Shown: positions 17,277 to 25,831 of the stretch, in pieces
How the letters are laid out: each line of letters opens with the position of its first letter
How positions within the stretch are numbered: the stretch's first letter is position 1
Assembly: GCF_024718545.1 (NCBI RefSeq)
Contig: NZ_JAMXDB010000010.1
Coordinates: forward strand, 1-57,238
Direction: 5' to 3'
From: Weissella fangxianensis
GTDB lineage: Bacteria > Bacillota > Bacilli > Lactobacillales > Lactobacillaceae
Length of the DNA stretch: 57,238 nt
Notes under the pieces: model-generated
Databases searched by the model: none
Told to the model about the DNA's origin: nothing
What the model saw: only the letters and a program-made list of their open reading frames with translations
Translations under genes and position numbers: made by a program

Positions 17277-18266
17277 CTAAACAAATCCAATATCATGAGC
17301 TGTTTGTGTCTGAATCATTTTTGTAATCGTTTGTGGATCGCGGGTCTGATCTAGTACCCACATCAATTTTGCCACAACCGCTTCGGTATTCATATCACCC
17401 ACCGTGACGCCACCAGCATCCGCCACGCGTTTACCAACTTCATACAAATTGATGTCTTGACCCTCTTCCAGAATTTGCGTCGTAATAATAACCGGAATAT
17501 TCGCCGCAATCAACTTCTCAATCCCTGGAATTAAGTTACGTCGTTGGAATGGCAGACCACCATTGCCAAAACTTTCAATAATAACACCATGGGTATTTTC
17601 AACTAGATAATCAAATATATCCACAGAAAGCCCCGGAAAGGCTTTAACAACAAAGATATTCGGATCCAATGATGTATGGGCCTTTAACAAGGGTTCTTCT
17701 GGTTCTGGTTCATATAGTGACACCATTTCTCCAGCATTCACGCTTGCCAGGTATGGGTAGTTGATACTTTCAAACGCATCATAACTCTTTGTTTTTGTCT
17801 TAACCGCGCGGGTCCCCATCATGACCAAACCGTTAAATACAAGATAAACACCGGTCAAATGCGTTTGACTAGCAAACGTAACGGCATCATCCAAATTACG
17901 AATAGCATCCGACTGTGTCTCACTTATTGGAATTTGCGATCCAGTCAAAACAACGGGCCTTTTAATACCGTACAACAAATACGACAATGCCGCCGCTGTA
18001 TAGCCCATCGTATCTGTCCCATGAGTGATGACAAACCCATCAAATTCATCCTGCTGTTCTAAAATACGTCCGGCAATAATCAGCCAATCCTCTGGTTGCA
18101 TATTCGTTGAATCTTTCCCCATGATATTTTCAACAGATATCGTCACATTATCACGTGGTACAACATATGTCATCAGTTCATTAGCTGTCATCCCTGGCGC
18201 TAAGCCTTGGGCAGTTTTCGTTGAGGCAATGGTACCTCCAGTAGTTAAAACCAATAATTTTTTCAT
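17277..18266 (-). CDS. ansA: Type I L-asparaginase
   Basis: Cytosolic enzyme of 329 residues hydrolysing L-asparagine to aspartate and ammonia. The N-terminal catalytic Thr lies in MKKLLVLTTGGTIASTKTA and the second catalytic block is VITHGTDTMGYTAAALSYLL near residue 85. VVLTGSQIPI and the C-terminal ESFGNGGLP are typical of the AnsA/type I class. No signal peptide is present. Start ATG 18266 is chosen because GGGAG lies 8 nt upstream; eight further codons overlap that site. It lies next to amino acid permease genes, which fits use of amino acids taken up from the medium. Confidence 0.9.
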   Translation of the reverse strand: MKKLLVLTTGGTIASTKTAQGLAPGMTANELMTYVVPRDNVTISVENIMGKDSTNMQPEDWLIIAGRILEQQDEFDGFVITHGTDTMGYTAAALSYLLYGIKRPVVLTGSQIPISETQSDAIRNLDDAVTFASQTHLTGVYLVFNGLVMMGTRAVKTKTKSYDAFESINYPYLASVNAGEMVSLYEPEPEEPLLKAHTSLDPNIFVVKAFPGLSVDIFDYLVENTHGVIIESFGNGGLPFQRRNLIPGIEKLIAANIPVIITTQILEEGQDINLYEVGKRVADAGGVTVGDMNTEAVVAKLMWVLDQTRDPQTITKMIQTQTAHDIGFV

Positions 18267-18352
18267 CGGCTTTTCTCCCATCAATTTCAATGACTAGTAT
18301 TTAATTATTATCGCATATTTATATTAGCGAAATACAGTCAATTTGATTTTAC

Positions 18353-19762
18353 TTAGCTATGCCGACTACCATAAAATACGTAAACTAGAACACCAAGGCC
18401 TAACCAACCCAGTGTTAAGAAAATTGCGGAAATATTTAATGAGCATAGTAGCAAGAACGCTGCTAAAGCTGCCAATATTGGTAGTATCGGATAATACGGC
18501 ATCTTATAACCACTATGGTCGATATCTGAACGCTGACGGAGCTTCAAAACAGCTAATCCAGCCACAATAAAGGCAATCAATGTTCCCGCTGAAACTAGAT
18601 TTGCTAACATACCGATTGGAAAGATACCGCCTAGAACAATTGCAATAATCGTAATAACAATCGTGGCAATCTTAGGTAATCCTGTCCGATCTAACTGTGC
18701 AAATTGACGAGGCATTAGACCATCACGACTAAATGAGTACACCAATCGCGACCCACCAATCAACAAGGCAACCAAACCAGAAAACATCCCCACTAAGGCT
18801 ACCACTGACAACAAGTTAGCTGTAAATAAATGACCTGATTCACGTAACGCCCATGCAGCCGGTTCAGCATTATCAGCAAATTTTTCGTATGGGTACATCC
18901 CCGTCAAAGTTACTGCAACACCAACGAATAAAGCTGTCGCAATCACTAACGTCCCCACAATTGCTTGTGGCATTGTTTTTTGCGGATTTTTAACCTCTGC
19001 TGAGTTAGCAGCAATCGTATCAAACCCAATATACGAAAAGAAAATTTGGGTTGCCCCAGCAATAATCCCAGTCATCCCACCAAAATGCGTCCCTGCTTGA
19101 TGATGAGGAATAAATGGCAACCAGTTATTTACTTGTACAGCTGTGGCTCCCACAACAATAAAAATAATAATGACCACAATTTTCCCAACAACTAGCCAAT
19201 TCTCAATCCGCGCAATATTTCGCATCCCACGAGAAGCTAATACACCAACGGCTAAAATCGCCAGTGCCCCAAACAAATCGAAGCCGGTACCTTGCGCTAA
19301 ATTAAAAGATGCCTGGAAAAATTGGGGTAATTCAAAGCCAAAACTTGCTAAAAAACCTTGAAAATAAGATGACCACGCCGATGAAACTAGTGCTAAAGCA
19401 ATCAAATATTCAGCTAAAATCGCCCAACCAGCGACCCAACCAATAAATTCACCGAAAATAACATTTGCCCAAGAATAAATCGAACCTGCAAAAGGCATCG
19501 CTGATGCTAACTCGGAATAGGCTAAAGCTGATAACCCAGCAATCAACGCTGCAATAATAAAAGAAATGACCACTGCCGGACCAGCATATTCGGCTGCCAC
19601 TATACCGGGCATCGTAAATACACCAGCACCGACCACCGTACCAATCCCCATGGCAATCATTTCTTTTTTACCCAATATTGGCTGTAATTTACCATCCTTA
19701 TCCGCATAATTACTGGGATTTTCACGTCGAATCATTTTTTGCCATAAATTCAATTGCGCCAT
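18353..19762 (-). CDS. APC-family amino acid permease, CAT (cationic transporter) type
   Basis: Membrane transporter of 469 residues with about 12-13 hydrophobic segments. The N-terminal soluble stretch ends PILGKKEMIAMGIGTVVGAGVFTMPG, the TM1 signature of CAT/YfnA-like permeases. ELASAMPFAGSIYSWANVIFGEFIGWVAGW follows, and the C-terminus has GYKMPYYPILPILAA. It resembles the permease at 33140 throughout, suggesting an old duplication. Start ATG 19762 has GAGAGG. The substrate is unknown. No convincing attenuator leader was found upstream, although a CATGCCCGGCATG palindrome at 19803-19815 might be an operator. Confidence 0.85.
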   Translation of the reverse strand: MAQLNLWQKMIRRENPSNYADKDGKLQPILGKKEMIAMGIGTVVGAGVFTMPGIVAAEYAGPAVVISFIIAALIAGLSALAYSELASAMPFAGSIYSWANVIFGEFIGWVAGWAILAEYLIALALVSSAWSSYFQGFLASFGFELPQFFQASFNLAQGTGFDLFGALAILAVGVLASRGMRNIARIENWLVVGKIVVIIIFIVVGATAVQVNNWLPFIPHHQAGTHFGGMTGIIAGATQIFFSYIGFDTIAANSAEVKNPQKTMPQAIVGTLVIATALFVGVAVTLTGMYPYEKFADNAEPAAWALRESGHLFTANLLSVVALVGMFSGLVALLIGGSRLVYSFSRDGLMPRQFAQLDRTGLPKIATIVITIIAIVLGGIFPIGMLANLVSAGTLIAFIVAGLAVLKLRQRSDIDHSGYKMPYYPILPILAALAAFLLLCSLNISAIFLTLGWLGLGVLVYVFYGSRHS

Positions 19763-19920
19763 AATAAACCTCTCATCTCTCTTGTACTATTCATCGTTTG
19801 TCATGCCCGGCATGAATATAACTTGTAAAGTTTCTCATGATATTCAAGATACCGCTGACTTATTATTATTATTTGGTAAATAAATACGTCATTCCTATTA
19901 ATGAAATTTCAAATTAACTC

Positions 19921-19949
19921 TTGTCATCTCAGAATAATGGTGCTATTCT
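19921..19949 (+). promoter_or_regulatory. Promoter of the threonine leader/permease transcript
   Basis: TTGTCA (19921-19926) and TATTCT (19944-19949) are separated by 17 bp. Transcription would begin near 19956, about 15 nt before the GGAGGG site of the leader peptide. Confidence 0.65.
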
Positions 19950-19984
19950 TCTAATTATCAATTAATGCACGGAGGGAAATCGTT

Positions 19985-20074
19985 ATGTTAGTTCATGCAG
20001 TTAAAAACTTAATCTTGGCAGACCACTTAACGACCACCACCTCAACCACCATCTCGGCTGGTTGGGTTATTTAA
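19985..20074 (+). CDS. Threonine-rich leader peptide of an attenuator
   Basis: A 29-residue reading frame with a strong GGAGGG Shine-Dalgarno sequence (19971-19976) 8 nt before the ATG. It begins MLVHAVKNLILADH and continues LTTTTSTTISAGWVI before TAA. Six Thr codons (ACG once, ACC five times) lie within seven codons at 20030-20050, interrupted by one Ser. The last codons GCT GGT TGG are one arm of an alternative RNA stem. Composition and position match enterobacterial thrL-type leaders. The peptide itself probably has no other role. The gene it would control is the permease at 20195. Confidence 0.85.
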   Translation: MLVHAVKNLILADHLTTTTSTTISAGWVI

Positions 20075-20160
20075 CGTGCTGTTAATAAATATCGATTATT
20101 AGCAAACCGTCCAACCAGCTCGACACCCCCTTGCGGTGCAAGTTGATTGGGCGGTTTTTT
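20057..20160 (+). promoter_or_regulatory. Ribosome-mediated attenuator (antiterminator and terminator)
   Basis: GCTGGTTGG (20057-20065, inside the leader frame) is complementary to CCAACCAGC (20111-20119), an antiterminator stem. A competing terminator pairs 20104-20114 with 20147-20157, plus TCGAC (20120-20124) with GTTGA (20142-20146), and ends in TTTTTT. The shared bases 20111-20114 make the two exclusive. A ribosome reaching the stop would cover 20057-20065 and allow the terminator. A ribosome held at the early Thr codons would leave it free and permit read-through. Confidence 0.82.
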
Positions 20161-20194
20161 GTATACTTTTTTAGTAGAAAGAGGAGTTTGGCAG

Positions 20195-21583
20195 ATGAAA
20201 AGTGAACAGGGAAAACCTGAGCGTCAGTTAAAACGTTCATTAACGAGTGGGCAAATGCAGATGATTGCACTTGGTGGCACAATTGGTGTTGGTCTATTTA
20301 TGGGATCAACATCAACCATCCAATGGACTGGTCCATCAGTGCTATTAGCCTACGCTTTTGTCGGTATTCTGTTGTATCTAGTCATGCGAGCACTAGGGGA
20401 AATGATTTTCATTAACCCAACAACTGGCTCATTTGCTGACTATGCAACAAACTATATTCATCCTTTGGCTGGTTATCTCACAAAGTGGAGTAACGTTTTT
20501 CAATACATCGTTGTTGGAATAAGTGAAGTTATTGCCGTCAGTACTTATCTAAATTATTGGTGGCCCAACTTACCCGGCTGGATTTCTGGCGTTGTCGTCA
20601 TTGCCACGCTAGCTTTTGCAAATCTAACTTCTGCTAAAGCTTACGGTACGATGGAATTTTATTTTGCCATGATCAAAGTGGTCACGATTATCATCATGAT
20701 CGTGCTCGGTGTCATGGTCATCTTCTTAGGGTTAGGTAATAACTGGCACGCAATCGGATTATCAAATTTGTGGTCACACGGCGGTTTCTTCACAGGTGGC
20801 GTTAAAGGGTTCATCTTTGCGCTGTCAATCGTGGTCGGTTCTTATCAAGGAATTGAAGTATTAGGAATCACTGCTGGTGAAGCAGAACACCCAAAGCATG
20901 CCATCGTTGCATCAATTCGTTCAATCGTTTGGCGTATTTTGATTTTCTATATTGGTGCTATCTTTGTTATCGTCACAATCTACCCTTGGAACCAACTTGA
21001 TGCTGTCGGTTCACCATTCGTTGAAACATTTTCAAAAGTCGGTATTTCAGGAGCCGCTGGTATTATTAATTTCGTCGTACTAACAGCTGCAATGTCGGGT
21101 GCCAACTCTGGTATCTACAGTTCAAGCCGGATGTTGTTTAAGTTATCAAAAGATGGTGAAACAGCAAAATCGTTATCAAAGTTGTCATCACATCAAGTGC
21201 CTTATGTTTCAATTCTTGCTATTTCTGGTGGTATTCTACTTGGTTTGATTTTAAATACGGTCTTTTCTGCATTAAGTAAATCAACAGCTGATTTGTTCGT
21301 CCTAGTTTATAGTTCAAGTGTGCTACCAGGTATGGTGCCTTGGTTTATTATCCTGTTCTCAGAGTTAAGATTCCGCGCATCTAATAAAGCCTTGATGGCT
21401 GAGCATCCTTTCAAAATGCCACTATATCCATTAACGAACTACTTCGCTCTGATCTCACTAGTAATCATCGTTATTTTCATGTTTATTAATCCAGACACTC
21501 GTATTTCTGTCTGCATCGGTGCTGGTTTCCTAGTTCTGTTGTCGATTATTTTCTTTGTTCGAGAAAAGAAACATCAAAACTAA
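20195..21583 (+). CDS. AAT-family amino acid permease, probable threonine/serine uptake
   Basis: Membrane permease of 462 residues with about 12 transmembrane segments. The TM1 motif is MQMIALGGTIGVGLFMGSTSTI, followed by VMRALGEMIFINPTTGSFADYA and the later ITAGEAEHPKHAIVASIRSIVWRILIFY, all typical of AAT-family permeases such as Bacillus YbxG and Lactococcus SerP1. Start ATG 20195 has AGAGGAG. The upstream threonine-rich attenuator is the main reason to propose threonine (perhaps with serine) as substrate; that is inference. A terminator at 21595-21646 closes the transcript. Confidence 0.85.
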   Translation: MKSEQGKPERQLKRSLTSGQMQMIALGGTIGVGLFMGSTSTIQWTGPSVLLAYAFVGILLYLVMRALGEMIFINPTTGSFADYATNYIHPLAGYLTKWSNVFQYIVVGISEVIAVSTYLNYWWPNLPGWISGVVVIATLAFANLTSAKAYGTMEFYFAMIKVVTIIIMIVLGVMVIFLGLGNNWHAIGLSNLWSHGGFFTGGVKGFIFALSIVVGSYQGIEVLGITAGEAEHPKHAIVASIRSIVWRILIFYIGAIFVIVTIYPWNQLDAVGSPFVETFSKVGISGAAGIINFVVLTAAMSGANSGIYSSSRMLFKLSKDGETAKSLSKLSSHQVPYVSILAISGGILLGLILNTVFSALSKSTADLFVLVYSSSVLPGMVPWFIILFSELRFRASNKALMAEHPFKMPLYPLTNYFALISLVIIVIFMFINPDTRISVCIGAGFLVLLSIIFFVREKKHQN

Positions 21584-21594
21584 ATCACAACAAT

Positions 21595-21646
21595 AAAGAC
21601 CAGCAAGGTCATGCGATGAACATCGCGTGACCTTGCTGGTCTTTTT
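21595..21646. terminator. Terminator after the permease
   Basis: A 17-bp stem, AAAGACCAGCAAGGTCA at 21595-21611 with its complement at 21628-21644, plus an inner CGATG/CATCG pair and a T-tract. It also faces the transposase remnant on the minus strand. Confidence 0.9.
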
Positions 21647-21673
21647 ACTATTAAATACAATGCCATACATTTA

Positions 21674-22120
21674 TTAATGACGCTTACCAATTTTAGACGT
21701 TACCCCTTCGGCTACCATCAAATCCTCAATACGATCAACCATCGCCAAGACTTCATCATCCCCAATGCGCTGCCGGGCACGACTTAAAGTTGACGAACTA
21801 AATGGCCGTTGATAAACATACCCTGATTGACCAACGAAATATTGCAAATAGGGATTCTCCTTGATTTGTTCCAAAGTTTCTTCATCAGTTAATTCAAGCA
21901 ATTGTTGAATCATTAGCGCACCGAACACTAATCGGAACGGTAAAGGTTTAGGACCACGATTACTTGTAAAAACTAATGCATATTGTTTTTCTAAATCATG
22001 CCATGGAATTTTATCTGCGCGCACAACCCAACGATTGTCACGATCGATTGGTAAACCTGATGGCTGATTAAAATCATCAAACGACATCTGTTCATAATTC
22101 GTCACATGATACTTTCCCAT
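21674..22120 (-). pseudogene. IS1182/IS5-type transposase remnant, N-terminal third
   Basis: Frame of 148 residues that begins MGKYHVTNYEQMSFDDFN and includes LPIDRDNRWVVRADKIPW and EQIKENPYLQYFVG. It then has the FSSSTLSRARQRIG helix, which matches the N-terminal domain of IS1182-type transposases. Full-length proteins have roughly 450-550 residues and a DDE catalytic core; here the frame stops after TSKIGKRH, before any catalytic residue. Start and ribosome site (GGGAG) are intact. Short CTTACTAA/TTAGTAAG repeats lie upstream at about 22134-22178. It is a dead element. Confidence 0.82.
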
Positions 22121-22232
22121 ACTGACATACTCCCTTACTAATAAATACTTTTACATCTATTATCGCATATTTTCTTAGTAAGCAACCACTTTCTGATTGA
22201 GTGAGGTTTCAATGGCTATGAAATACTATTAG

Positions 22233-23561
22233 TTATTCATTCTTGCGTTTGTAGTAATAATAAACTGGGATACCAACACCTACAAAGAAAAATGAAATCA
22301 ACACCATTGAGAAACTAGCAATTAATGTGTTGATCAAAACAAATAAGGCACCACCAATGGCAATGATTGGAATAATTGGGTACAAAGGTACTTGGAATAA
22401 TAATTCATTGGGCTTCACGCCAGCTTTTTTATCTCGTAAACGCAAAATAAAAACACCAAAAAATGTTGCCGCATAGAACAACCAAATAACAAAGACAGCC
22501 ATATCTGACAACCAATCAGCTCCTGAGATTGCAATCAAAATAGCTGCTAAGCCGGCCGTTGTCCATAATGCTGTTACTGGGGCTTGTGCACGATTAACCT
22601 TTTTTAGATAACGTGGTAAAACACCTTCATCAGCCATTGCATAAACCATCCGGGGAAAGGCAAGCATCTTACCATTAAGCGTGCCAGCCATAGAAATCAA
22701 AATACCAAGTGCCAATAATTTACCACCTAAATCACCAAATGCTTGACGAGCGACTGTATATGGCACCTCACTACCAAGGGAAACAATTTGGTTGGCTGGC
22801 ACGGCTTGATAAATACCATAAGTTACCCCAACATAAACCAAAATAACAACTAACAGACCACCAATAATTGCTCGAGGTAAGTTACGACGTGGATTTTTTA
22901 TCTCACCACCTAAGTTAGCTAATGTTGCCCAACCATCATAAGCAAATAATGTCGCTAAAATTGCCAGTCCAAAATTACCAGATGTTGATGATGCCATATG
23001 ATGAACGGTTTGACCCAAAGCATCGGCTTTCCCAAAGAAAACGCCAAAGGTAACCAAGGCAAAAATGGGAATTAATTTAATCGTCGTCGTCGTTACTTGG
23101 AAAGCACTGGCAATACGATTATCCAATGAATTCATGGCTGTAATCAGCAATAGGGTCACAATACCGATTGTTGGTGCCCATTGTGTTGGTATATTAAAAA
23201 AGTCCGCAAACAGTTCCGCAAAATAAGCCGCAACCGATGCAATAATCGCAGGGGCATAAATGGCAACTTGTGTCCAACCAGTCAGGAAGCCAACAAACTT
23301 ACCATAGAGCTTTTCCATATAAATGTACATACCACCGGTTTCCGGTATTCTTGAGCCAATCTCTGATAAGGTCAACCCACCAGCCAAGGTAATCAAGCCA
23401 CCCACGATCCAGGCTGCTAACCCTGCTGTCGTACCGCCAGCCGTCTCTAATACTTGTCCTTGCTTAAAGAAAATTCCTGAACCTACAACCGTACCAATAA
23501 CTACCGAAATACCTGTCATCACGCCCATCGAGCGCTTTAAGCCACTTTTTTCTAACGCCAT
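22233..23561 (-). CDS. SteT-like serine/threonine exchanger (LAT-type APC permease)
   Basis: Membrane transporter of 442 residues with about 12 membrane segments. It follows Bacillus subtilis SteT (YkbA) along its length: TM1 VVIGTVVGSGIFFKQGQVL, GGLITLAGGLTLSEIGSRIP, AILATLFAYDGWATLANLGGE and LNGKMLAFPRMVYAMA. SteT is an L-serine/L-threonine exchanger. Start ATG 23561 has AAGGAG 8 nt upstream. An upstream leader peptide with every serine codon, followed by a terminator, supports serine-controlled expression and a serine-related substrate. Confidence 0.87.
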   Translation of the reverse strand: MALEKSGLKRSMGVMTGISVVIGTVVGSGIFFKQGQVLETAGGTTAGLAAWIVGGLITLAGGLTLSEIGSRIPETGGMYIYMEKLYGKFVGFLTGWTQVAIYAPAIIASVAAYFAELFADFFNIPTQWAPTIGIVTLLLITAMNSLDNRIASAFQVTTTTIKLIPIFALVTFGVFFGKADALGQTVHHMASSTSGNFGLAILATLFAYDGWATLANLGGEIKNPRRNLPRAIIGGLLVVILVYVGVTYGIYQAVPANQIVSLGSEVPYTVARQAFGDLGGKLLALGILISMAGTLNGKMLAFPRMVYAMADEGVLPRYLKKVNRAQAPVTALWTTAGLAAILIAISGADWLSDMAVFVIWLFYAATFFGVFILRLRDKKAGVKPNELLFQVPLYPIIPIIAIGGALFVLINTLIASFSMVLISFFFVGVGIPVYYYYKRKNE

Positions 23562-23576
23562 CTCTATGCTCCTTAA

Positions 23577-23705
23577 GCCAAAATAAAAAAGCCGTCCAAC
23601 CCAGGTAATACACAACACAATGCATTACCCAGATTGAACGGTTTTTGTTAGCGACAAATTATTTAATCACCTCAAAACACTCAACTGCTTGGTAATACAG
23701 TTGAG
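23577..23705 (-). promoter_or_regulatory. Serine-responsive attenuator
   Basis: On the minus strand the terminator pairs 23641-23624 with 23609-23592 (18 positions, a few wobbles) and ends in a U-tract (23590-23577), 16 nt before the permease start codon. The leader bases TGTATTACC (23699-23691) can instead pair with GGTAATGCA (23629-23621) of the terminator 5' arm, 9 bp with one G-U. A further hairpin CTCAACTG/CAGTTGAG (23705-23698 with 23687-23680) spans the leader's end. Ribosome position on the serine codons would choose among them. Confidence 0.78.
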
Positions 23706-23752
23706 TCAGAGGACGTCGAATTATTAATTTGCATATTTTTTAAATTAGTCAT
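23681..23752 (-). CDS. Serine leader peptide using all six serine codons
   Basis: A 23-residue frame that starts MTNLKNMQINN and ends STSSDSTVLPSS before TGA. GGAGG lies 9 nt before the ATG. The serine codons in order are TCG, TCC, TCT, TCA, AGC and AGT: each of the six exists exactly once. This would let the leader sense both families of serine tRNA. It precedes a SteT-like serine/threonine transporter. The longer open frame in which it lies (to 23878) has no ribosome site. Confidence 0.87.
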   Translation of the reverse strand: MTNLKNMQINNSTSSDSTVLPSS

Positions 23753-23789
23753 TAGTGATGTCCTCCCTTGATGCGATTTAATATATATT

Positions 23790-23818
23790 AAACTACCACA
23801 GCGATTATAGCTTTGCAA
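23790..23818 (-). promoter_or_regulatory. Promoter of the serine leader/SteT-like transcript
   Basis: On the minus strand TTGCAA (23818-23813) and TAGTTT (23795-23790) are 17 bp apart. The palindrome TTTAATATATATTAAA follows at the likely start region and might be an operator. Confidence 0.55.
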
Positions 23819-23874
23819 CTGTTTTTTAATTATATTTTCATTATCGCTAATAAAAATATCTATTACATGATAGA

Positions 23875-24093
23875 TCATTTTTTATAAACCGAAGCATTAG
23901 GATGGTCATTCTTGTACCATTCTTCAGCCTTTTTGGTGGCAATCGCAATAATACGTTGTTCATTATAGTTTTCTTCTCTTTGTAGCGCATTCATAATTTC
24001 AATCGCTTTGTTACGCACAGTTGGCTTAAGATTTTTTAATGAGTCCGGGTAATCTTCTTTTGTCCATGGCATGTTAAACATCTTCTTTGACAT
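23875..24093 (-). CDS. Small hypothetical protein, YdaT/ChaB-like
   Basis: Hydrophilic protein of 72 residues, similar in pattern to small Firmicute proteins of the YdaT type: MPWTKEDYPDSLKNLKPTVRNKAIEIMNAL, then the repeat-like IIAIATKKAEEWYKN. Its layout of an acidic PDS motif followed by helices also recalls the ChaB family. No function is established. The start is uncertain: the ATG at 24093 lacks a clear Shine-Dalgarno sequence, and internal ATGs exist at codons 5 and 8. Confidence 0.6.
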   Translation of the reverse strand: MSKKMFNMPWTKEDYPDSLKNLKPTVRNKAIEIMNALQREENYNEQRIIAIATKKAEEWYKNDHPNASVYKK

Positions 24094-24254
24094 AATTACT
24101 GACTTGTAAAAAACAATCAGACTGAAATTGCCTAACTATTTATAGCTATATTCTAACGTACAACCATGTTTGGGTGAATTAATTTGGACTTTTGTCCCAC
24201 TTATCAAACTAAGTTAGACTATACTTATGATAAAAGAAATAAGGAGGAAATATT

Positions 24255-25175
24255 ATGAAAGCTATTCAATTAGATAATTATGGTCCAGTTACTGGTTTAA
24301 AAGAAATCGATACTGAAACACCAGCTTTACTGAAAAAACAGGTGTTGGTCAAAAATCATGCCGTCGCTATTGATCCTTATGATGTGAAATTTATCGCAGG
24401 AAAAATGGGTACTTCAGAAGAATTACCATTAATTCCCGGTTCAAGTGTGGTGGGTGAAGTCGTCGCTATCGGTTCAGACGTCACCGACTTTAAAGTTGGT
24501 GACCGCGTTGCTGCCACTCGTCACCAAAAAACCTATGCTGAATTAGTACCAGTTGGCCAATCTGCCGCTACAAAAGTGCCTGATGACATTGATGACATTC
24601 ATGCCGTAGCCGCGGTCATTGGTGCTGCAACTGGTTATCAAATGATTCATCGTGATTTAAACATCCAACCTGGGCAAAAAGTTCTTGTTCAAGGTGGCGC
24701 AGGGGCTGTTGGTTCAGTTGCTGTGCAGGCCGCATTGAATATTGGGGCACAAGTTTATGCAACCGCTAAGCCAGCTGACTTTGACTATCTAAAATCATTT
24801 GGAGATGTCACACCAATCGACTATCATACCGCCTATGAAAATGAACTATCTGATTTCGACGCTGTCTTAGATACCATTGGTGGTGCAGTCTCGATTCAGT
24901 CTGCAAAAATTCTAAAAACTGGTGGTATCCTACGTAGCATCGCTGGTCTTGATGAAAAAGCTCTGTCAGCATTTGATATCGACGCTGCTAACACCTTCTC
25001 CGATGGAAAGCGTCCTAATCTTGAAGCATTATTTGCCGATATGGTTGCTGATAAAATCACGTTCCGTATTGGTCAAGTGCTCCCATTTACATTAGCTAAT
25101 CTTCGTGACATTCACGAACAAGCTCGTCAGCATTCCTTACAAGGGAAAGCTGTTTTAAAATTCGATACGTTTTAA
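24255..25175 (+). CDS. Zinc-independent MDR-family NAD(P)H oxidoreductase
   Basis: Medium-chain dehydrogenase/reductase of 306 residues, quinone-reductase-like. The GroES-like N-terminus has KNHAVAIDPYDVKFIAGKMG and LPLIPGSSVVGEVVAIGSDVTDFKVGDRV. The Rossmann fold has VLVQGGAGAVGSVAVQAAL. The cysteine ligands of zinc alcohol dehydrogenases are absent. Reduction of quinones or reactive carbonyls with NADPH is the usual activity; the substrate is unknown. Start ATG 24255 has AAGGAGG. The PgpA-like gene follows 57 bp later in the same direction. Confidence 0.85.
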   Translation: MKAIQLDNYGPVTGLKEIDTETPALLKKQVLVKNHAVAIDPYDVKFIAGKMGTSEELPLIPGSSVVGEVVAIGSDVTDFKVGDRVAATRHQKTYAELVPVGQSAATKVPDDIDDIHAVAAVIGAATGYQMIHRDLNIQPGQKVLVQGGAGAVGSVAVQAALNIGAQVYATAKPADFDYLKSFGDVTPIDYHTAYENELSDFDAVLDTIGGAVSIQSAKILKTGGILRSIAGLDEKALSAFDIDAANTFSDGKRPNLEALFADMVADKITFRIGQVLPFTLANLRDIHEQARQHSLQGKAVLKFDTF

Positions 25176-25232
25176 AAGGCCCCTCTTTCTGATACAATAA
25201 TGCCATTGTTAAACGAGGGAGCGTAATGGGAA

Positions 25233-25718
25233 ATGTTATTTACTGAGCGTGATTATTATGAAGATGTTGTTCAAATGTTGCAGGATCGTGGTGTCCAATT
25301 ACCTGACATTGCTGAATTAGTTGTCAGTGGTCAAAAAGACTATATTCCAGATTTATCATTGGCAACAGCCATTGATTCTGTACAACACGTGTTACACAAA
25401 ACTGAAGTACAAGATGCCGTCATGACTGGTTTAGCCCTAGACGATGTGGCGGAGGCTAAACAACTACCAGAACCATTACAAGAACGTATCGGTGGTGACC
25501 ATGCGACTTACGGTATCGATGAACAATTGGTCATGTCTATCTTAGGTATCTATGGAACAATTTCATGGACCAATTTCGGTTATCTAGACCGCGTGAAGCC
25601 TGGCATCGTTGGTAAGTTAAACGACGAACAACATAACGGCGGTCGCGTAAATACCTTCATCGATGATATCGTCGCAGCAATCGCAGCAGCAGCCGAAGCT
25701 AGAATCGCACATGATTAA
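25233..25718 (+). CDS. PgpA-domain protein, YutG family
   Basis: Protein of 161 residues of the phosphatidylglycerophosphatase A-related YutG family. Features are VVSGQKDYIPDLSLATAIDSVQHVL, the conserved YGIDEQLVMSILGIYGTISWTNFGYLD and INT-like VNTFIDDIVAAIAAA. In Bacillus the family is annotated as phosphatidylglycerophosphatase, but it lacks strong membrane helices, so catalytic assignment is tentative. GAGGGAG lies 11 nt upstream of ATG 25233. Confidence 0.8.
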   Translation: MLFTERDYYEDVVQMLQDRGVQLPDIAELVVSGQKDYIPDLSLATAIDSVQHVLHKTEVQDAVMTGLALDDVAEAKQLPEPLQERIGGDHATYGIDEQLVMSILGIYGTISWTNFGYLDRVKPGIVGKLNDEQHNGGRVNTFIDDIVAAIAAAAEARIAHD

Positions 25719-25768
25719 AGAAAGAGCTGATACGTTGCCGTTTTGGAGTCCAAAAAATAAACAAAATA

Positions 25769-25813
25769 AAAAACCACTTGCTATCGCAAAACTTTGCGTA
25801 ACAAGTGGTTTTT
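25769..25813. terminator. Bidirectional terminator
   Basis: AAAAACCACTTG (25769-25780) pairs perfectly with CAAGTGGTTTTT (25802-25813), with an inner CGCAAA/TTTGCG pair. It separates the converging PgpA-like and aquaporin genes. Confidence 0.9.
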
Positions 25814-25831
25814 AGTGTTATTTATTAAAAA

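Noticed and set aside
19763-19920. Short frames upstream of the permease at 18353 as a leader peptide
   Set aside because: Candidates such as MTYLFTK lack proper ribosome site spacing and no terminator hairpin follows.
23753-23878. Long 65-codon frame containing the serine leader
   Set aside because: It spans the likely promoter and has no ribosome site; the short frame from 23752 has GGAGG.
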